DNA from: Alcanivoracaceae bacterium
GTDB lineage: Bacteria; Pseudomonadota; Gammaproteobacteria; Pseudomonadales; Alcanivoracaceae
Assembly (NCBI GenBank): GCA_029212745.1
Contig: JARGOL010000001.1
Location: 1 to 64,000 of the forward strand
Length of the DNA: 64,000 nt
Direction of reading: 5' to 3'
The notes under the pieces were generated by a model. That model saw only the letters and a list, made by a program, of their open reading frames with translations. It did no database searches and was not told the DNA's origin. Positions within the stretch are counted from its first letter, which is position 1. Each line of letters opens with the position of its first letter. A program made the position numbers and the translations under genes. This document shows, piece by piece, positions 1 through 8,175 of this stretch.

Positions 1-44
1 CCACGAACGTGGCCCTGTCTGGTATTGGAGGGGCTGGAGGTCAT
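1..44 (-). CDS. Possible 5' end of a leftward gene cut by the window edge
   Basis: An ATG at 44-42 on the minus strand opens a frame reading MTSSPSNTRQGHVR before the window ends. It is preceded by GGAGGG (plus-strand CCCTCC at 52-57) seven bases upstream, an ideal Shine-Dalgarno distance. Only 14 codons are visible, so no function can be given. It would be divergent from the epimerase gene. The frame is open to the edge, but so short a piece proves little. The 263 bases from here to the next gene hold nothing else I can support. Confidence 0.4.
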   Translation of the reverse strand, partial: MTSSPSNTRQGHVR

Positions 45-307
45 GGATCAACCCTCCGTTCGACCCCCGAAGCACCGCTTTGGGGGGACATTGGGTCGCA
101 CAGCGACACAACGGTCCTGCGCCGCATGCGACGAAGGATGCCGAAGGCACATTCCCTTACCAACAGACACCATCACGCCCTTGCCCTCCCCCGGGCTGCT
201 GAACCTCATACCGCACAAACTGTCTACCACCTCAGGCACAGGCGGGCGCCGGTCACTGTATTTCCGGGCCCGGCGCGCTATGCTGGCAGCACATCACAGG
301 AGTTTGC

Positions 308-1300
308 ATGGCCAAAACGGCATTTGTAACAGGCGGTACAGGGTTCCTCGGCGGGCACATCATCCGGCTGCTGCGAGAGGACCGCTGGGAGGTGGTTGCC
401 CTGCACCGCCCGTCATCAGACCCGGCGCCCCTTGCGGCCATGGGCGCCACACCGGTAGCCGGCGTCATGCACGATGCCGACAGCGTCACCGCTGCCATGC
501 CCGAACATCCCGATGCCGTTTTCCACGTGGCCGGCAACACCAGCATGTGGAAACGCATGAACCGGGAACAGACACGGGACAACGTGGAAGGCACCCGTGC
601 CCTGGTCAGCGCCGCACTGGCGCGCCAGGCCAGCCGCTTCATCCACACCTCGTCGATCTCCGCCTGGGGCATCCAGAAAGATCCGATCAACGAGGAAACA
701 CCGTCCAACGCTGCCAATGACTGGATCAACTACAACCGCACCAAGTACCTGGCGGAGCAGGAAGTGCGCGCCGGTATCAAGCGCGGACTGGACGCTGTGA
801 TACTCAACCCGTGCGGCATCATCGGCCCTGGCGACCGACATAACTGGGCGCAGATGATCATGCTTATCGACCAGGGAAAACTCCCCGGCGTGCCCCCCGG
901 CAGCGGCAACTTCTGCCATGTCATGGAAGTGGCGAAGGCGCACCTGTCAGCGCTGGAGAACGGCCGTACCGGCGCCAACTACATCCTTGCCGGTGTCGAG
1001 GCAAGCTTCCTTGAGCTGGCCCGTACCATTGGTTTCCTGCTTGGCCGCAAGGCACCCCGTCGTGCCATTCCCAAGCCTGTTCTGCTGGCGGCGGGACGTA
1101 TCTATCCATTGCTGGCGCTGTTTTCCGGCAAGGAACCCGACCTGACCCCGGAGAAAGTGGCGCTGGTGACCAACCGGGTCGCCGCTGACGGCACCCGCGC
1201 CGTGGCAGAGCTGAGCTTCAATGCAGCGGTACCCCTGCAGCAGATGCTGTCCGAATGCATCGACTGGATGCGACAGGAAGGCATGCTCAGCGACAAATAG
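308..1300 (+). CDS. NAD(P)-dependent epimerase/dehydratase (extended SDR family)
   Basis: A 330-residue cytoplasmic oxidoreductase. The N-terminus carries the Rossmann dinucleotide-binding motif TGGTGFLGG (GxxGxxG, about residues 8-16). The catalytic YNRTK (YxxxK) lies near residue 140, after a serine-rich HTSSIS stretch that supplies the SDR serine. Length and motif order fit the dihydroflavonol-4-reductase/3-beta-HSD-like extended SDRs, which reduce or epimerise carbonyl or sugar substrates. The substrate cannot be read from sequence. The ATG is set by AGGAG five to six bases upstream. It stands alone, with 65 bases before the next gene on the same strand. Confidence 0.85.
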   Translation: MAKTAFVTGGTGFLGGHIIRLLREDRWEVVALHRPSSDPAPLAAMGATPVAGVMHDADSVTAAMPEHPDAVFHVAGNTSMWKRMNREQTRDNVEGTRALVSAALARQASRFIHTSSISAWGIQKDPINEETPSNAANDWINYNRTKYLAEQEVRAGIKRGLDAVILNPCGIIGPGDRHNWAQMIMLIDQGKLPGVPPGSGNFCHVMEVAKAHLSALENGRTGANYILAGVEASFLELARTIGFLLGRKAPRRAIPKPVLLAAGRIYPLLALFSGKEPDLTPEKVALVTNRVAADGTRAVAELSFNAAVPLQQMLSECIDWMRQEGMLSDK

Positions 1301-1365
1301 CATTGCACTGCGTCCGTGATTCCCTAAGATGAGCGCCCCTCCACCGCCTGCCCCGGGGCTTGACC

Positions 1366-2544
1366 ATGCACAGCGCTGTCGACTTCGATGACCTTGACCG
1401 CCTGCTCGCGGCACATCGTCACTGGTGGCAACCGGCGCCGTTCCGCCACGCCGAGATCCCCTGGCTGCAAAACCACGGCCGGGCCGGCCAGGCCCTGCTC
1501 GCCCTGTCAGATGATGACTACCAGTCCCTGCGCACCGATGACAGCGCTGCCCGGCGCTTTCTTTGCGCGCTGTTTCCGGACCTGCGCGAACTGGATCGTT
1601 TCCCCGAACCTGACGCCCCGGAGCTTCCCGCCGGCTTTACCGAACCCACACACATGGCCGGCCGCAAGGCCGCACAGGTGGCCTGCTTCTGTAATGCGCT
1701 GGATTCACCCACGGGGCACCTGGTGGAATGGTGTGCGGGCCAGGGCTGGCTGCTGGAACAGGCCCTGAAACAGTTCCCTGCGCACACCGGCATAGGCCTG
1801 GAGCGTACCCTGCGCCTGTGCCAGCAAGGCAATGCCCGCATGCGCAAGCGCGGCCTGTCCGGACTGCTGCTTGAAGCGGATGTCATGGACGAAAGCACGC
1901 TGCCTGCCCTGGATGGCAACGACACCGTGCTGGCCCTGCATGCCTGCGGACACCTGCACCAGCAACTGGTGCAATGGGCCCCCCACCAACAGGCCGGGCA
2001 CATTCTGTTGTCACCGTGTTGTTATCACCTCGGCGAAAGAAGGGCCCTGTCACGCACGGCAGCGCGGGGCAGACTGGCCGCTGACAGCATCGACCCACAC
2101 CTGGCGGTACAGGACCTGACCACCGGCCACAGCAATCGCAGCAAGCGCCAGGAGAAAGCGGTTGCCTGGCGCCTCGGCTATGACAGCCTGCGCCAGCATC
2201 TGTGCGCAGACACGCTCTACCGGCCATTGCGATCCATGCCCGGCAGTGTCTGGCAGGGAGACTTCGCCGACTTCTGCCAGCTGGCAGCTGCCCATCACGG
2301 CATCAGCCTGCCGCAGGAGACAGACTGGCCATACTGGCTGTCACGGGGAGAAAAACGGCGCGGCGAGGTGCGCCGGCTCGAGCTGTTGCGGCGCCAGTAC
2401 CGGCGCCTGCTGGAATGGTGGCTGGTGCTGGATGCCGGCTATGCGCTGGCGGAACAGGGCTACCAGGTGAGCGTGGCACCATTCTGTGATCCACAGTACA
2501 CGCCCCGTAACCTGCTCGTCAGTGCCAGGCGCGATAGACCCTGA
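1366..2544 (+). CDS. SAM-dependent methyltransferase, Methyltransf_32 (METTL25/GSTCD-like) family
   Basis: About 392 residues. The middle holds EWCAGQGWLLEQ (SAM-binding glycine loop, near residue 125), then ALHACGHLH (near 190) and LSPCCYHLG (near 214). The HACG and PCCYH pair is the signature of the Methyltransf_32 family, whose eukaryotic members include METTL25. The substrate is unknown; an RNA or protein target would fit the neighbouring rRNA methyltransferase gene. I chose the ATG at 1366, although an in-frame TTG lies two codons upstream. Its 3' end overlaps the 3' end of convergent rsmC by 26 bases. Family confidence is good; function is open. Confidence 0.75.
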   Translation: MHSAVDFDDLDRLLAAHRHWWQPAPFRHAEIPWLQNHGRAGQALLALSDDDYQSLRTDDSAARRFLCALFPDLRELDRFPEPDAPELPAGFTEPTHMAGRKAAQVACFCNALDSPTGHLVEWCAGQGWLLEQALKQFPAHTGIGLERTLRLCQQGNARMRKRGLSGLLLEADVMDESTLPALDGNDTVLALHACGHLHQQLVQWAPHQQAGHILLSPCCYHLGERRALSRTAARGRLAADSIDPHLAVQDLTTGHSNRSKRQEKAVAWRLGYDSLRQHLCADTLYRPLRSMPGSVWQGDFADFCQLAAAHHGISLPQETDWPYWLSRGEKRRGEVRRLELLRRQYRRLLEWWLVLDAGYALAEQGYQVSVAPFCDPQYTPRNLLVSARRDRP

Positions 2545-3499
2545 AACGTCGGTTTTCTGCCGCCACAATGACGCGTGCAAACGCCTTTTCCAGCCAGTCG
2601 TGATACGCCAGGCCCTGGTTGGCCACCAGCCAGAGCTGGCCGCCCGGCAACAGCAACTGCGGCGCTGACTCGATCAGCCGACGGGTAATCCCGAGCGTGC
2701 GTTCGCTGCCGTCATGGAACGGCGGGTTGGTGACCAGCCAGTTGAACTGTGCCCCCGGCGCGACGGCATCATACAAATCACTTTGCAACACAGTGCCCGC
2801 CAGCTGATTGGCTGCCAGTGTCGCCTGCGTGGCGGCCACTGCCGTGGCACTGACATCCAGCGCCGTCACCCCTGAACCCGCTGCAGCCATCACCGCCGAG
2901 ATCACACCGGCACCACAGCCGACGTCGAGTACCGTTTGCGGAGCCGCGACATCCGCCATGGCGTCCAGCAACAAGGCGGTTCCCTCATCCAGCGTGCCGT
3001 GATTGAACACACCCGGGTAACTGGTCACTTCCAGCGCCGGCTGTGCACCGCGCCGGGCGGAAAACGTGCGCGTCCATGCCGACAGGCTGAATGGCTGCGG
3101 CGACAGCATGGCCGACACCAGTTTGCAGTGACGGGCGCTGTCGAGACTGCGCACCTGACCGGCATACCGGGACAGACGGGTCATGCCGCCTTTGATGCCA
3201 CCACGAGTGGGGCCCACCAGCCAGAGTTCGCAGGCCTGGTCCAGTTGCCCGGCCAGCGCGGCGAGGAGGAACTCCAGATGCTCCAGGGACTTGGGCAGTA
3301 ACAGCACAACCAGGTCGACGCCATGCGGCAGTGTGGGCAACATGGCGACATCCACACCAGCGGCCACAGGCCGGTCAGCATGACTGTAAACACAGCCGGA
3401 CATCGACGGTGCCGCGGCATCATTGGCATTGACCAGGGCCCACTTTCTGTCAGCGAGCTCGTCACACTGGCGTTCAAGCAGACGGGTTGTGTTTTCCAT
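2519..3499 (-). CDS. rsmC: 16S rRNA (guanine(1207)-N(2))-methyltransferase RsmC
   Basis: About 326 residues. The C-terminal half is a class I methyltransferase domain: VLDVGCGAGVISAVMA is the SAM loop and TNPPFHDG (near residue 255) is the NPPF catalytic motif typical of N2-guanine methyltransferases. The N-terminal half is the degenerate methyltransferase-like domain that folds and supports RsmC. It methylates G1207 of 16S rRNA on the 30S subunit. The frame is open for 23 codons upstream, but the ATG starting MENTTRLLERQ matches family N-termini. It is convergent with the preceding methyltransferase gene and divergent from the acyltransferase gene, whose start lies about 45 bases away. Confidence 0.88.
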   Translation of the reverse strand: MENTTRLLERQCDELADRKWALVNANDAAAPSMSGCVYSHADRPVAAGVDVAMLPTLPHGVDLVVLLLPKSLEHLEFLLAALAGQLDQACELWLVGPTRGGIKGGMTRLSRYAGQVRSLDSARHCKLVSAMLSPQPFSLSAWTRTFSARRGAQPALEVTSYPGVFNHGTLDEGTALLLDAMADVAAPQTVLDVGCGAGVISAVMAAAGSGVTALDVSATAVAATQATLAANQLAGTVLQSDLYDAVAPGAQFNWLVTNPPFHDGSERTLGITRRLIESAPQLLLPGGQLWLVANQGLAYHDWLEKAFARVIVAAENRRFRVYRAWH

Positions 3500-3544
3500 G
3501 GCGGTCGCGCATAAACGGGGAAGGCCGATCAGAGAGTGCGAAGT

Positions 3545-4261
3545 ATGAACAAAGCCGTGCGCCAGCACCAGCCGCGTCCCCTGGGCAGGCTGCGCACCCT
3601 CCTGGCGCTTACCCTGCCGGCCCTGGTCGGTCTGCTGGTCATGGCGTTTGTGGTCCCGTTCAACCAGCGACGCGGCCGCAACCTGGCCATCCGGACGGTG
3701 TCATTTTTGGCATTGCGTATCAGCCGGGTGCAGCTGACGATCCACGACCCTGACAACCTGCTCAGCCGGCGTCCGGCGATATTCACCATCAACCACGAAA
3801 GTGCCCTTGATCCATTGCTGGTGGCCGCGCTACTGCAACGTGACGTGGTGCCGGTGGTGAAATCCGAACTGCGGCACCAGTTCCCTGTTGGCTGGCTCCT
3901 GGCATGTGCAGGCGCGGTGTTTGTGGCCCGGGATGGCACCGGCAAAAAGGCCCTGGGCGGCGCTGCCACCGCCCTTTCCCACGGACAGGCGATTGCCCTG
4001 GCACCACAGGGCACACGACAAGCGCACGTCAGAGCAGGCAGTTTCCGCCCCGGCGTGGTCCACCTTGCCCGTGACACCGGCACGTCGCTGGTAATGATTT
4101 TCCTGCGCAATGCCGGCGCCCGTATGCCGGCACGCCAGTGGCGCCTGTTCCCGGGCACTGTGCAGGTTGAGGTGCTCGGCGAGATGCGCGCCGGCGATGC
4201 CACGCTTGAGGGCCTTGAGCGGCATTACCTCCAGGCTGAAGCGGAGGCACAGGCGCCATGA
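3545..4261 (+). CDS. 1-acyl-sn-glycerol-3-phosphate acyltransferase family protein (PlsC-like)
   Basis: About 238 residues with an N-terminal membrane segment (LLALTLPALVGLLVMAFVVPF). NHESALD supplies the HX4D catalytic motif near residue 84, and APQGTRQ near residue 153 replaces the usual EGTR block. These place it in the PlsC/LPLAT superfamily, which transfers acyl groups to lysophosphatidate or related acceptors at the inner membrane. The acceptor is not certain. A GTG lies three codons upstream of the chosen ATG. Its stop overlaps the next start as ATGA, indicating coupled translation with the START-domain gene. Confidence 0.8.
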   Translation: MNKAVRQHQPRPLGRLRTLLALTLPALVGLLVMAFVVPFNQRRGRNLAIRTVSFLALRISRVQLTIHDPDNLLSRRPAIFTINHESALDPLLVAALLQRDVVPVVKSELRHQFPVGWLLACAGAVFVARDGTGKKALGGAATALSHGQAIALAPQGTRQAHVRAGSFRPGVVHLARDTGTSLVMIFLRNAGARMPARQWRLFPGTVQVEVLGEMRAGDATLEGLERHYLQAEAEAQAP

Positions 4262-4851
4262 AAACCCGGTACGGCATGATAATACTGGTGCTGGTACCTT
4301 TGCTGGTTCGGGCAGAGCCTGCCTGGCACAGCGCAGAGGTGACCATTCCGGCAAGTATGGAGCGCGTCGTAAAGGCACTGGAAAAGCCCTGTGAGGTGCT
4401 GCAATGGATGCCAGACCTGGACACTATTCGCGTGCTTGAAAAGGACGGCGCCGGGCGCTCCCTGGTGTATATGCGCAGTCATGCACCCTGGCCATTCGCG
4501 CCACGCGACGCCGTGCTGGCCTTCCGCCGTGAGAACACACCCGGGCAGGTCCTGATCACCATGCGGGCCGAACCGACAGCCATGCCGGAACAACCGGGCT
4601 ATGTCCGCATTCCGGCAAGCGATGCTGAATGGTCGCTGCGACAGCGCAATGGCACTACACTGGTCAACTACCGTTCACGCGTGGCGCCCGGTGGCCAGGT
4701 GCCGCAGTGGTTATCTGACCGTTTTGCCCGACGCGCCGTGGCGCGCGCCGTGACCGCCTTGAGAGAGCATGTCATTGACAAGGACAGTGGGAAAAAAACT
4801 GCTGACTGTGCTGCTGCTGACCAGCGCCGCGACAGCAGCCGCCGTCAGTGA
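4258..4851 (+). CDS. Exported START-domain (lipid-binding fold) protein
   Basis: A 197-residue protein with an N-terminal signal peptide (short KTR, then a hydrophobic run ending near LLVRAEPAW), so probably periplasmic. The body from AEVTIPASMERVVKALEKPCEVLQWMPD onward, with YMRSHAPWPFAPRDAVL and LVNYRSRVAPGG, resembles bacterial START/SRPBCC proteins, which hold a hydrophobic ligand in a helix-grip fold. The last 25 or so residues are hydrophilic and low complexity, where the gene overlaps the next one by 83 bases in another frame. It is translationally coupled to the PlsC-like gene, which suggests a role with membrane lipids. The ligand is unknown. Confidence 0.7.
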   Translation: MKTRYGMIILVLVPLLVRAEPAWHSAEVTIPASMERVVKALEKPCEVLQWMPDLDTIRVLEKDGAGRSLVYMRSHAPWPFAPRDAVLAFRRENTPGQVLITMRAEPTAMPEQPGYVRIPASDAEWSLRQRNGTTLVNYRSRVAPGGQVPQWLSDRFARRAVARAVTALREHVIDKDSGKKTADCAAADQRRDSSRRQ

Positions 4852-6142
4852 CGGTGATTGTCGCGGTTGGCTCGAAGACCAGCACCAGCGCCTTCAGTCT
4901 CTGGGCATAACCGATCCGGGCACCACCGCCATACCGGGTTATCCGCACCTGCGCACCAACCGGTGGCTGGCCATGCTTCAGTCCGAGGTGGTCAGTGACG
5001 GCGATGCGTCCCAGTGGCTTGCCATGGCGGGCCAGGTGGCACTGGACAGCTGGCGCGTACGACTGCGACGTGCCGATGGTGACCAGGCTGAGCAGGAACG
5101 GCTGGAGACCTGCATCAACCGGCAGGTAGCCCTGAGCGCTTTCCCCGGCGTGCCACAGGTCACGGTGGACGACAACTACGCCACGTCCCTGCGCGTGCTC
5201 GGTCTTTACCCGCTGACTCGGCTGCTGGCGATGCCCTCCATCAACGGTTACCGGCGCGAGATGGCCGCCCGCTTCCTGGCGGCACGCCCGAAAGCACACC
5301 ATCATTACCTGCCGCCGGCGTTTCCCGGCGCACCGCCGCCGCCCACGGAACTGTCCGTCAATTACCTGGAGGTGCCGCTGCCCGGAAAGGCTGCCCGCAA
5401 CGCCCTGCTTGCCCAGTATGCGCCAGTCATCACCAGCGGCAGCGACAACCCCTGGGACCAGCCGGGCCGCGTGTTGATGGAAACGGATGGCCCCCGTGTG
5501 GACCCCGGCCAGCCCACGGCCTACCAGTGGATTGGCTGGACCCGTTTTCGCGGTCACAACCTGCTACAGCTCAACTACCAGTTCTGGTTTACCCGGCGAC
5601 CGGCTCAGGGGCGCATGGATCTGTATGCCGGACATCTCGACAGCCTGATCTGGCGGGTCACCCTGAAACCGGATGGCAACGTACTGTTTTATGATTCCAT
5701 CCATGGCTGCGGCTGTTATCACAAGGTATATCCGGTGGCCAAAGGGCTGAAGGCGGCGGACCTGCCGGATGCACCGATTTTTTATCCGCGCCTGGCCGCC
5801 AATGCCCGTGACACCCGTGTCGCCTTGCACCTGGACCCTGACACCCATTACGTCGTCGGCATCAGCCGTTTCGAACCAGACCGGAACACCCCCACGACGA
5901 CTTACCGGACGACGTCCGCAGACAGCTTGCTGGCCCTGCCCACCCCCCGGGGCTACCAGAGCCTGTATGACGAGCGCGGCCTGGTGCCTTCGTCCCGCCG
6001 GCGCGAGCGCTTACTGCTCTGGCCCTTGGGCGTGCCCTCTGCCGGCGCCATGCGCCAGCCCGGCACCCATGCCACGGCTTTCATTGGCCGCCGCCATTTC
6101 GACGACCCGGCATTACCGGCGCAGATATTCCAGCAGCCGTGA
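4769..6142 (+). CDS. Exported protein of unknown function
   Basis: I do not recognise this 457-residue protein. It starts with a convincing signal peptide (MSLTRTVGKKLLTVLLLTS, then AATAAA), which fixes the ATG at 4769 inside the preceding gene, with GAGAGAG just upstream. The body is rich in Trp, Arg and Pro. It contains a cysteine cluster HGCGCYHKVY near residue 315 and a proline-rich PPAFPGAPPPP near residue 190. No membrane anchor follows the leader. It completes an overlapping trio with a PlsC-like acyltransferase and an exported START protein, so an envelope or lipid role is a fair guess. No catalytic motif is obvious. Confidence 0.65.
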   Translation: MSLTRTVGKKLLTVLLLTSAATAAAVSDGDCRGWLEDQHQRLQSLGITDPGTTAIPGYPHLRTNRWLAMLQSEVVSDGDASQWLAMAGQVALDSWRVRLRRADGDQAEQERLETCINRQVALSAFPGVPQVTVDDNYATSLRVLGLYPLTRLLAMPSINGYRREMAARFLAARPKAHHHYLPPAFPGAPPPPTELSVNYLEVPLPGKAARNALLAQYAPVITSGSDNPWDQPGRVLMETDGPRVDPGQPTAYQWIGWTRFRGHNLLQLNYQFWFTRRPAQGRMDLYAGHLDSLIWRVTLKPDGNVLFYDSIHGCGCYHKVYPVAKGLKAADLPDAPIFYPRLAANARDTRVALHLDPDTHYVVGISRFEPDRNTPTTTYRTTSADSLLALPTPRGYQSLYDERGLVPSSRRRERLLLWPLGVPSAGAMRQPGTHATAFIGRRHFDDPALPAQIFQQP

Positions 6143-6183
6143 CACACCTTTTAACGACCTGGGTCTCACATCCGCCAACAAAG

Positions 6184-6205
6184 CCATGCTAAAGTCCTAG
6201 CATGG
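6184..6205 (+). promoter_or_regulatory. Inverted repeat spanning the slt start codon, with an extended -10-like box
   Basis: CCATGCTA (6184-6191) and TAGCATGG (6198-6205) form a perfect 8-bp stem with a 6-base loop that includes the slt ATG at 6202. The sequence TGCTAAAGT at 6187-6195 resembles an extended -10 element, which would start transcription at or beside the ATG. No ribosome binding site precedes the gene. Either start-codon occlusion or leaderless translation would fit. Both are inference. Confidence 0.35.
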
Positions 6206-8175
6206 ACAATCGTCGTTTCCTGAAACACGCACGGCCGTTCCGCCTTGCCGCCATCCTGCTGCTTCTGCTGGCACAGCCCGGCCATGCCATGGGCACCGCC
6301 GACATGGGCACCGCCGATGACTTCCGCCAGGCGCTGGCGTCAGGTCGCGACGGTGACCGCGATGCCCTGCTGCGATGGCAGGCCACCCTGGGCGAGGACC
6401 ACCCGCTGGCCGCCTACCTCGACTTCCACCGGGTACGCCTGGACCTGGATACCGCCGCGCCCGGCAGTGTGATGGATTACCTGCGCCGCTACGCCGATTC
6501 ACCATTGGCTGCCGACATGCGCGCGCTGGCCATGAATCACTTCGGCGAACAACAGGACTGGTCCGCACTGCGCGCCATCAGCCAGGGCGTACCGGGCAAC
6601 CTGCGCCTGCGCTGTTTCTATTTCCGCGCCATGCTTGCCGATGAGCGCCAGCGGGCACTGGATGAGGCGCGCAAACTGTGGCTGGCTGGCCGTTCGCGAC
6701 CGGACAGCTGCGACCCCCTTTTCGACACCCTTGAAGAGGCCGGCATTCTCGATGACCAACTTGTCTGGCAACGCATGTTGCTGGCGTTTGCTGAAGACAG
6801 CCCGGGCCTGATGCGCTACCTGCGCTCGAAGCTCACGGATGCGGACCTGGTTGCCGCCGGCGACCGCCTGCTGAGCCTGTACCGCCAGCCCCGCGAGGCG
6901 CGCCTGCTGCAGGACACTGCGCACGCGCGGGAGATGATTGTTCCGGCCCTGCAGCGACTGGCCTACAAGGATCCTGTCTACACCCGCAAATTGCTGCCGA
7001 TCATGCGCAAGCGGTTTTCCCTGGACGAGGCGGCAGTGGACCGCATCGCCGGCACGGTGGCCTGGTACAGCGTGATTCGTGATGAGCCGGACAACCAGGC
7101 ATGGATGGACAGCTGGCTGGCCAGCAACGGCTCCCTGAGACTGCTGGAGCAACGTATCCGCAGTGCCATCCGCCAGCAGGACTGGGCCGCCGTGGACCAC
7201 TGGATCAAGCGCCTGCCGGCCAATGAACGCGACAGCGCGCGTTGGCATTACTGGATGGCTCGTTCACTGGAAGCACGCCAACAGGACGAACAGGCCCGCG
7301 CGCACTTCATCAAGGCGGCAAGCCAGAGAAGCTTCTGGGGTTTCCTGGCCGCCGAGCGCATGGCACAGCCGCTGCCGTTCAACCAGGAGCCGGTACCGGC
7401 CAGCCTGGCCGAGCTCTCCCCTGAAGGCCTGCAAGTGGCGGAGCGCGTCGACCTGCTGCAACAGGCGGGTGAGCCCGGTCTGGCCCGGGATGAGTGGCTC
7501 TGGTTGCTGCGTCGCAGTGACGAAGCACAACTGGATGCCCTCGCCCAGCTGGCACTGGAGCGGGAATGGCCGCATCTGGCGGTGGAAACCGCCCTGTATG
7601 CCGGTCGCCGCAATGTCCTGGACTGGCGGTTTCCGGCCGCGTTTGCCCAGGCATTCCAGCAGGCTGCACAGCAACAGGACCTGGACCCGTGGCTGCTGAT
7701 GGCACTGTCACGACGGGAAAGTGCGTTCAATCCCGGCGCCCGTTCTTCCGCCGGCGCACGCGGCCTGATGCAACTGATGCCGGGCACTGCGCGGCTGGTC
7801 GCCCGTGACCTTGGCATGGCCGCACCGTCCACTGATGACCTTTACCAGCCGTCCCTGAATATTCGCCTGGGCAGCACCTACCTGGCGGAGTTGCTGGAGC
7901 GGTACCAGGGCAATCGCATTCTGGCGCTGGCGGCCTACAACGCGGGCCCCCACCGCGTGGACCGCTGGCTGGCGGATACCCCGGTGGCCCATGACGTGTT
8001 CATCGAATCCATTCCGTTCCATGAAACCCGGGAATACGTGCAGGCCGTGCTTGCCTACCGGGTGCTGCTTGCCCGGCATGCGGGCAACGACGTCCAGGTG
8101 GCCACCCTGAGCAGCATCGAGCGCGGCAAGACCGCATACAGCCGCCTGATGCTGGCCGAAAACAGCGAGCGCTGA
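6202..8175 (+). CDS. slt: Soluble lytic murein transglycosylase Slt
   Basis: A 657-residue periplasmic enzyme that cleaves the MurNAc-GlcNAc bond of peptidoglycan to form 1,6-anhydromuropeptides. It has a signal peptide ending near PGHA, a long alpha-helical superhelical (U and L) region, and a C-terminal SLT domain from about residue 490. Catalytic Glu lies in SRRESAFNPG near residue 506, followed by GLMQLMPGTA and LALAAYNAGPHRV, all hallmarks of family 1A Slt70. Length is typical. No Shine-Dalgarno is visible, and the ATG lies in an inverted repeat. Its stop abuts the stop of the convergent peroxidase gene. Confidence 0.92.
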   Translation: MDNRRFLKHARPFRLAAILLLLLAQPGHAMGTADMGTADDFRQALASGRDGDRDALLRWQATLGEDHPLAAYLDFHRVRLDLDTAAPGSVMDYLRRYADSPLAADMRALAMNHFGEQQDWSALRAISQGVPGNLRLRCFYFRAMLADERQRALDEARKLWLAGRSRPDSCDPLFDTLEEAGILDDQLVWQRMLLAFAEDSPGLMRYLRSKLTDADLVAAGDRLLSLYRQPREARLLQDTAHAREMIVPALQRLAYKDPVYTRKLLPIMRKRFSLDEAAVDRIAGTVAWYSVIRDEPDNQAWMDSWLASNGSLRLLEQRIRSAIRQQDWAAVDHWIKRLPANERDSARWHYWMARSLEARQQDEQARAHFIKAASQRSFWGFLAAERMAQPLPFNQEPVPASLAELSPEGLQVAERVDLLQQAGEPGLARDEWLWLLRRSDEAQLDALAQLALEREWPHLAVETALYAGRRNVLDWRFPAAFAQAFQQAAQQQDLDPWLLMALSRRESAFNPGARSSAGARGLMQLMPGTARLVARDLGMAAPSTDDLYQPSLNIRLGSTYLAELLERYQGNRILALAAYNAGPHRVDRWLADTPVAHDVFIESIPFHETREYVQAVLAYRVLLARHAGNDVQVATLSSIERGKTAYSRLMLAENSER

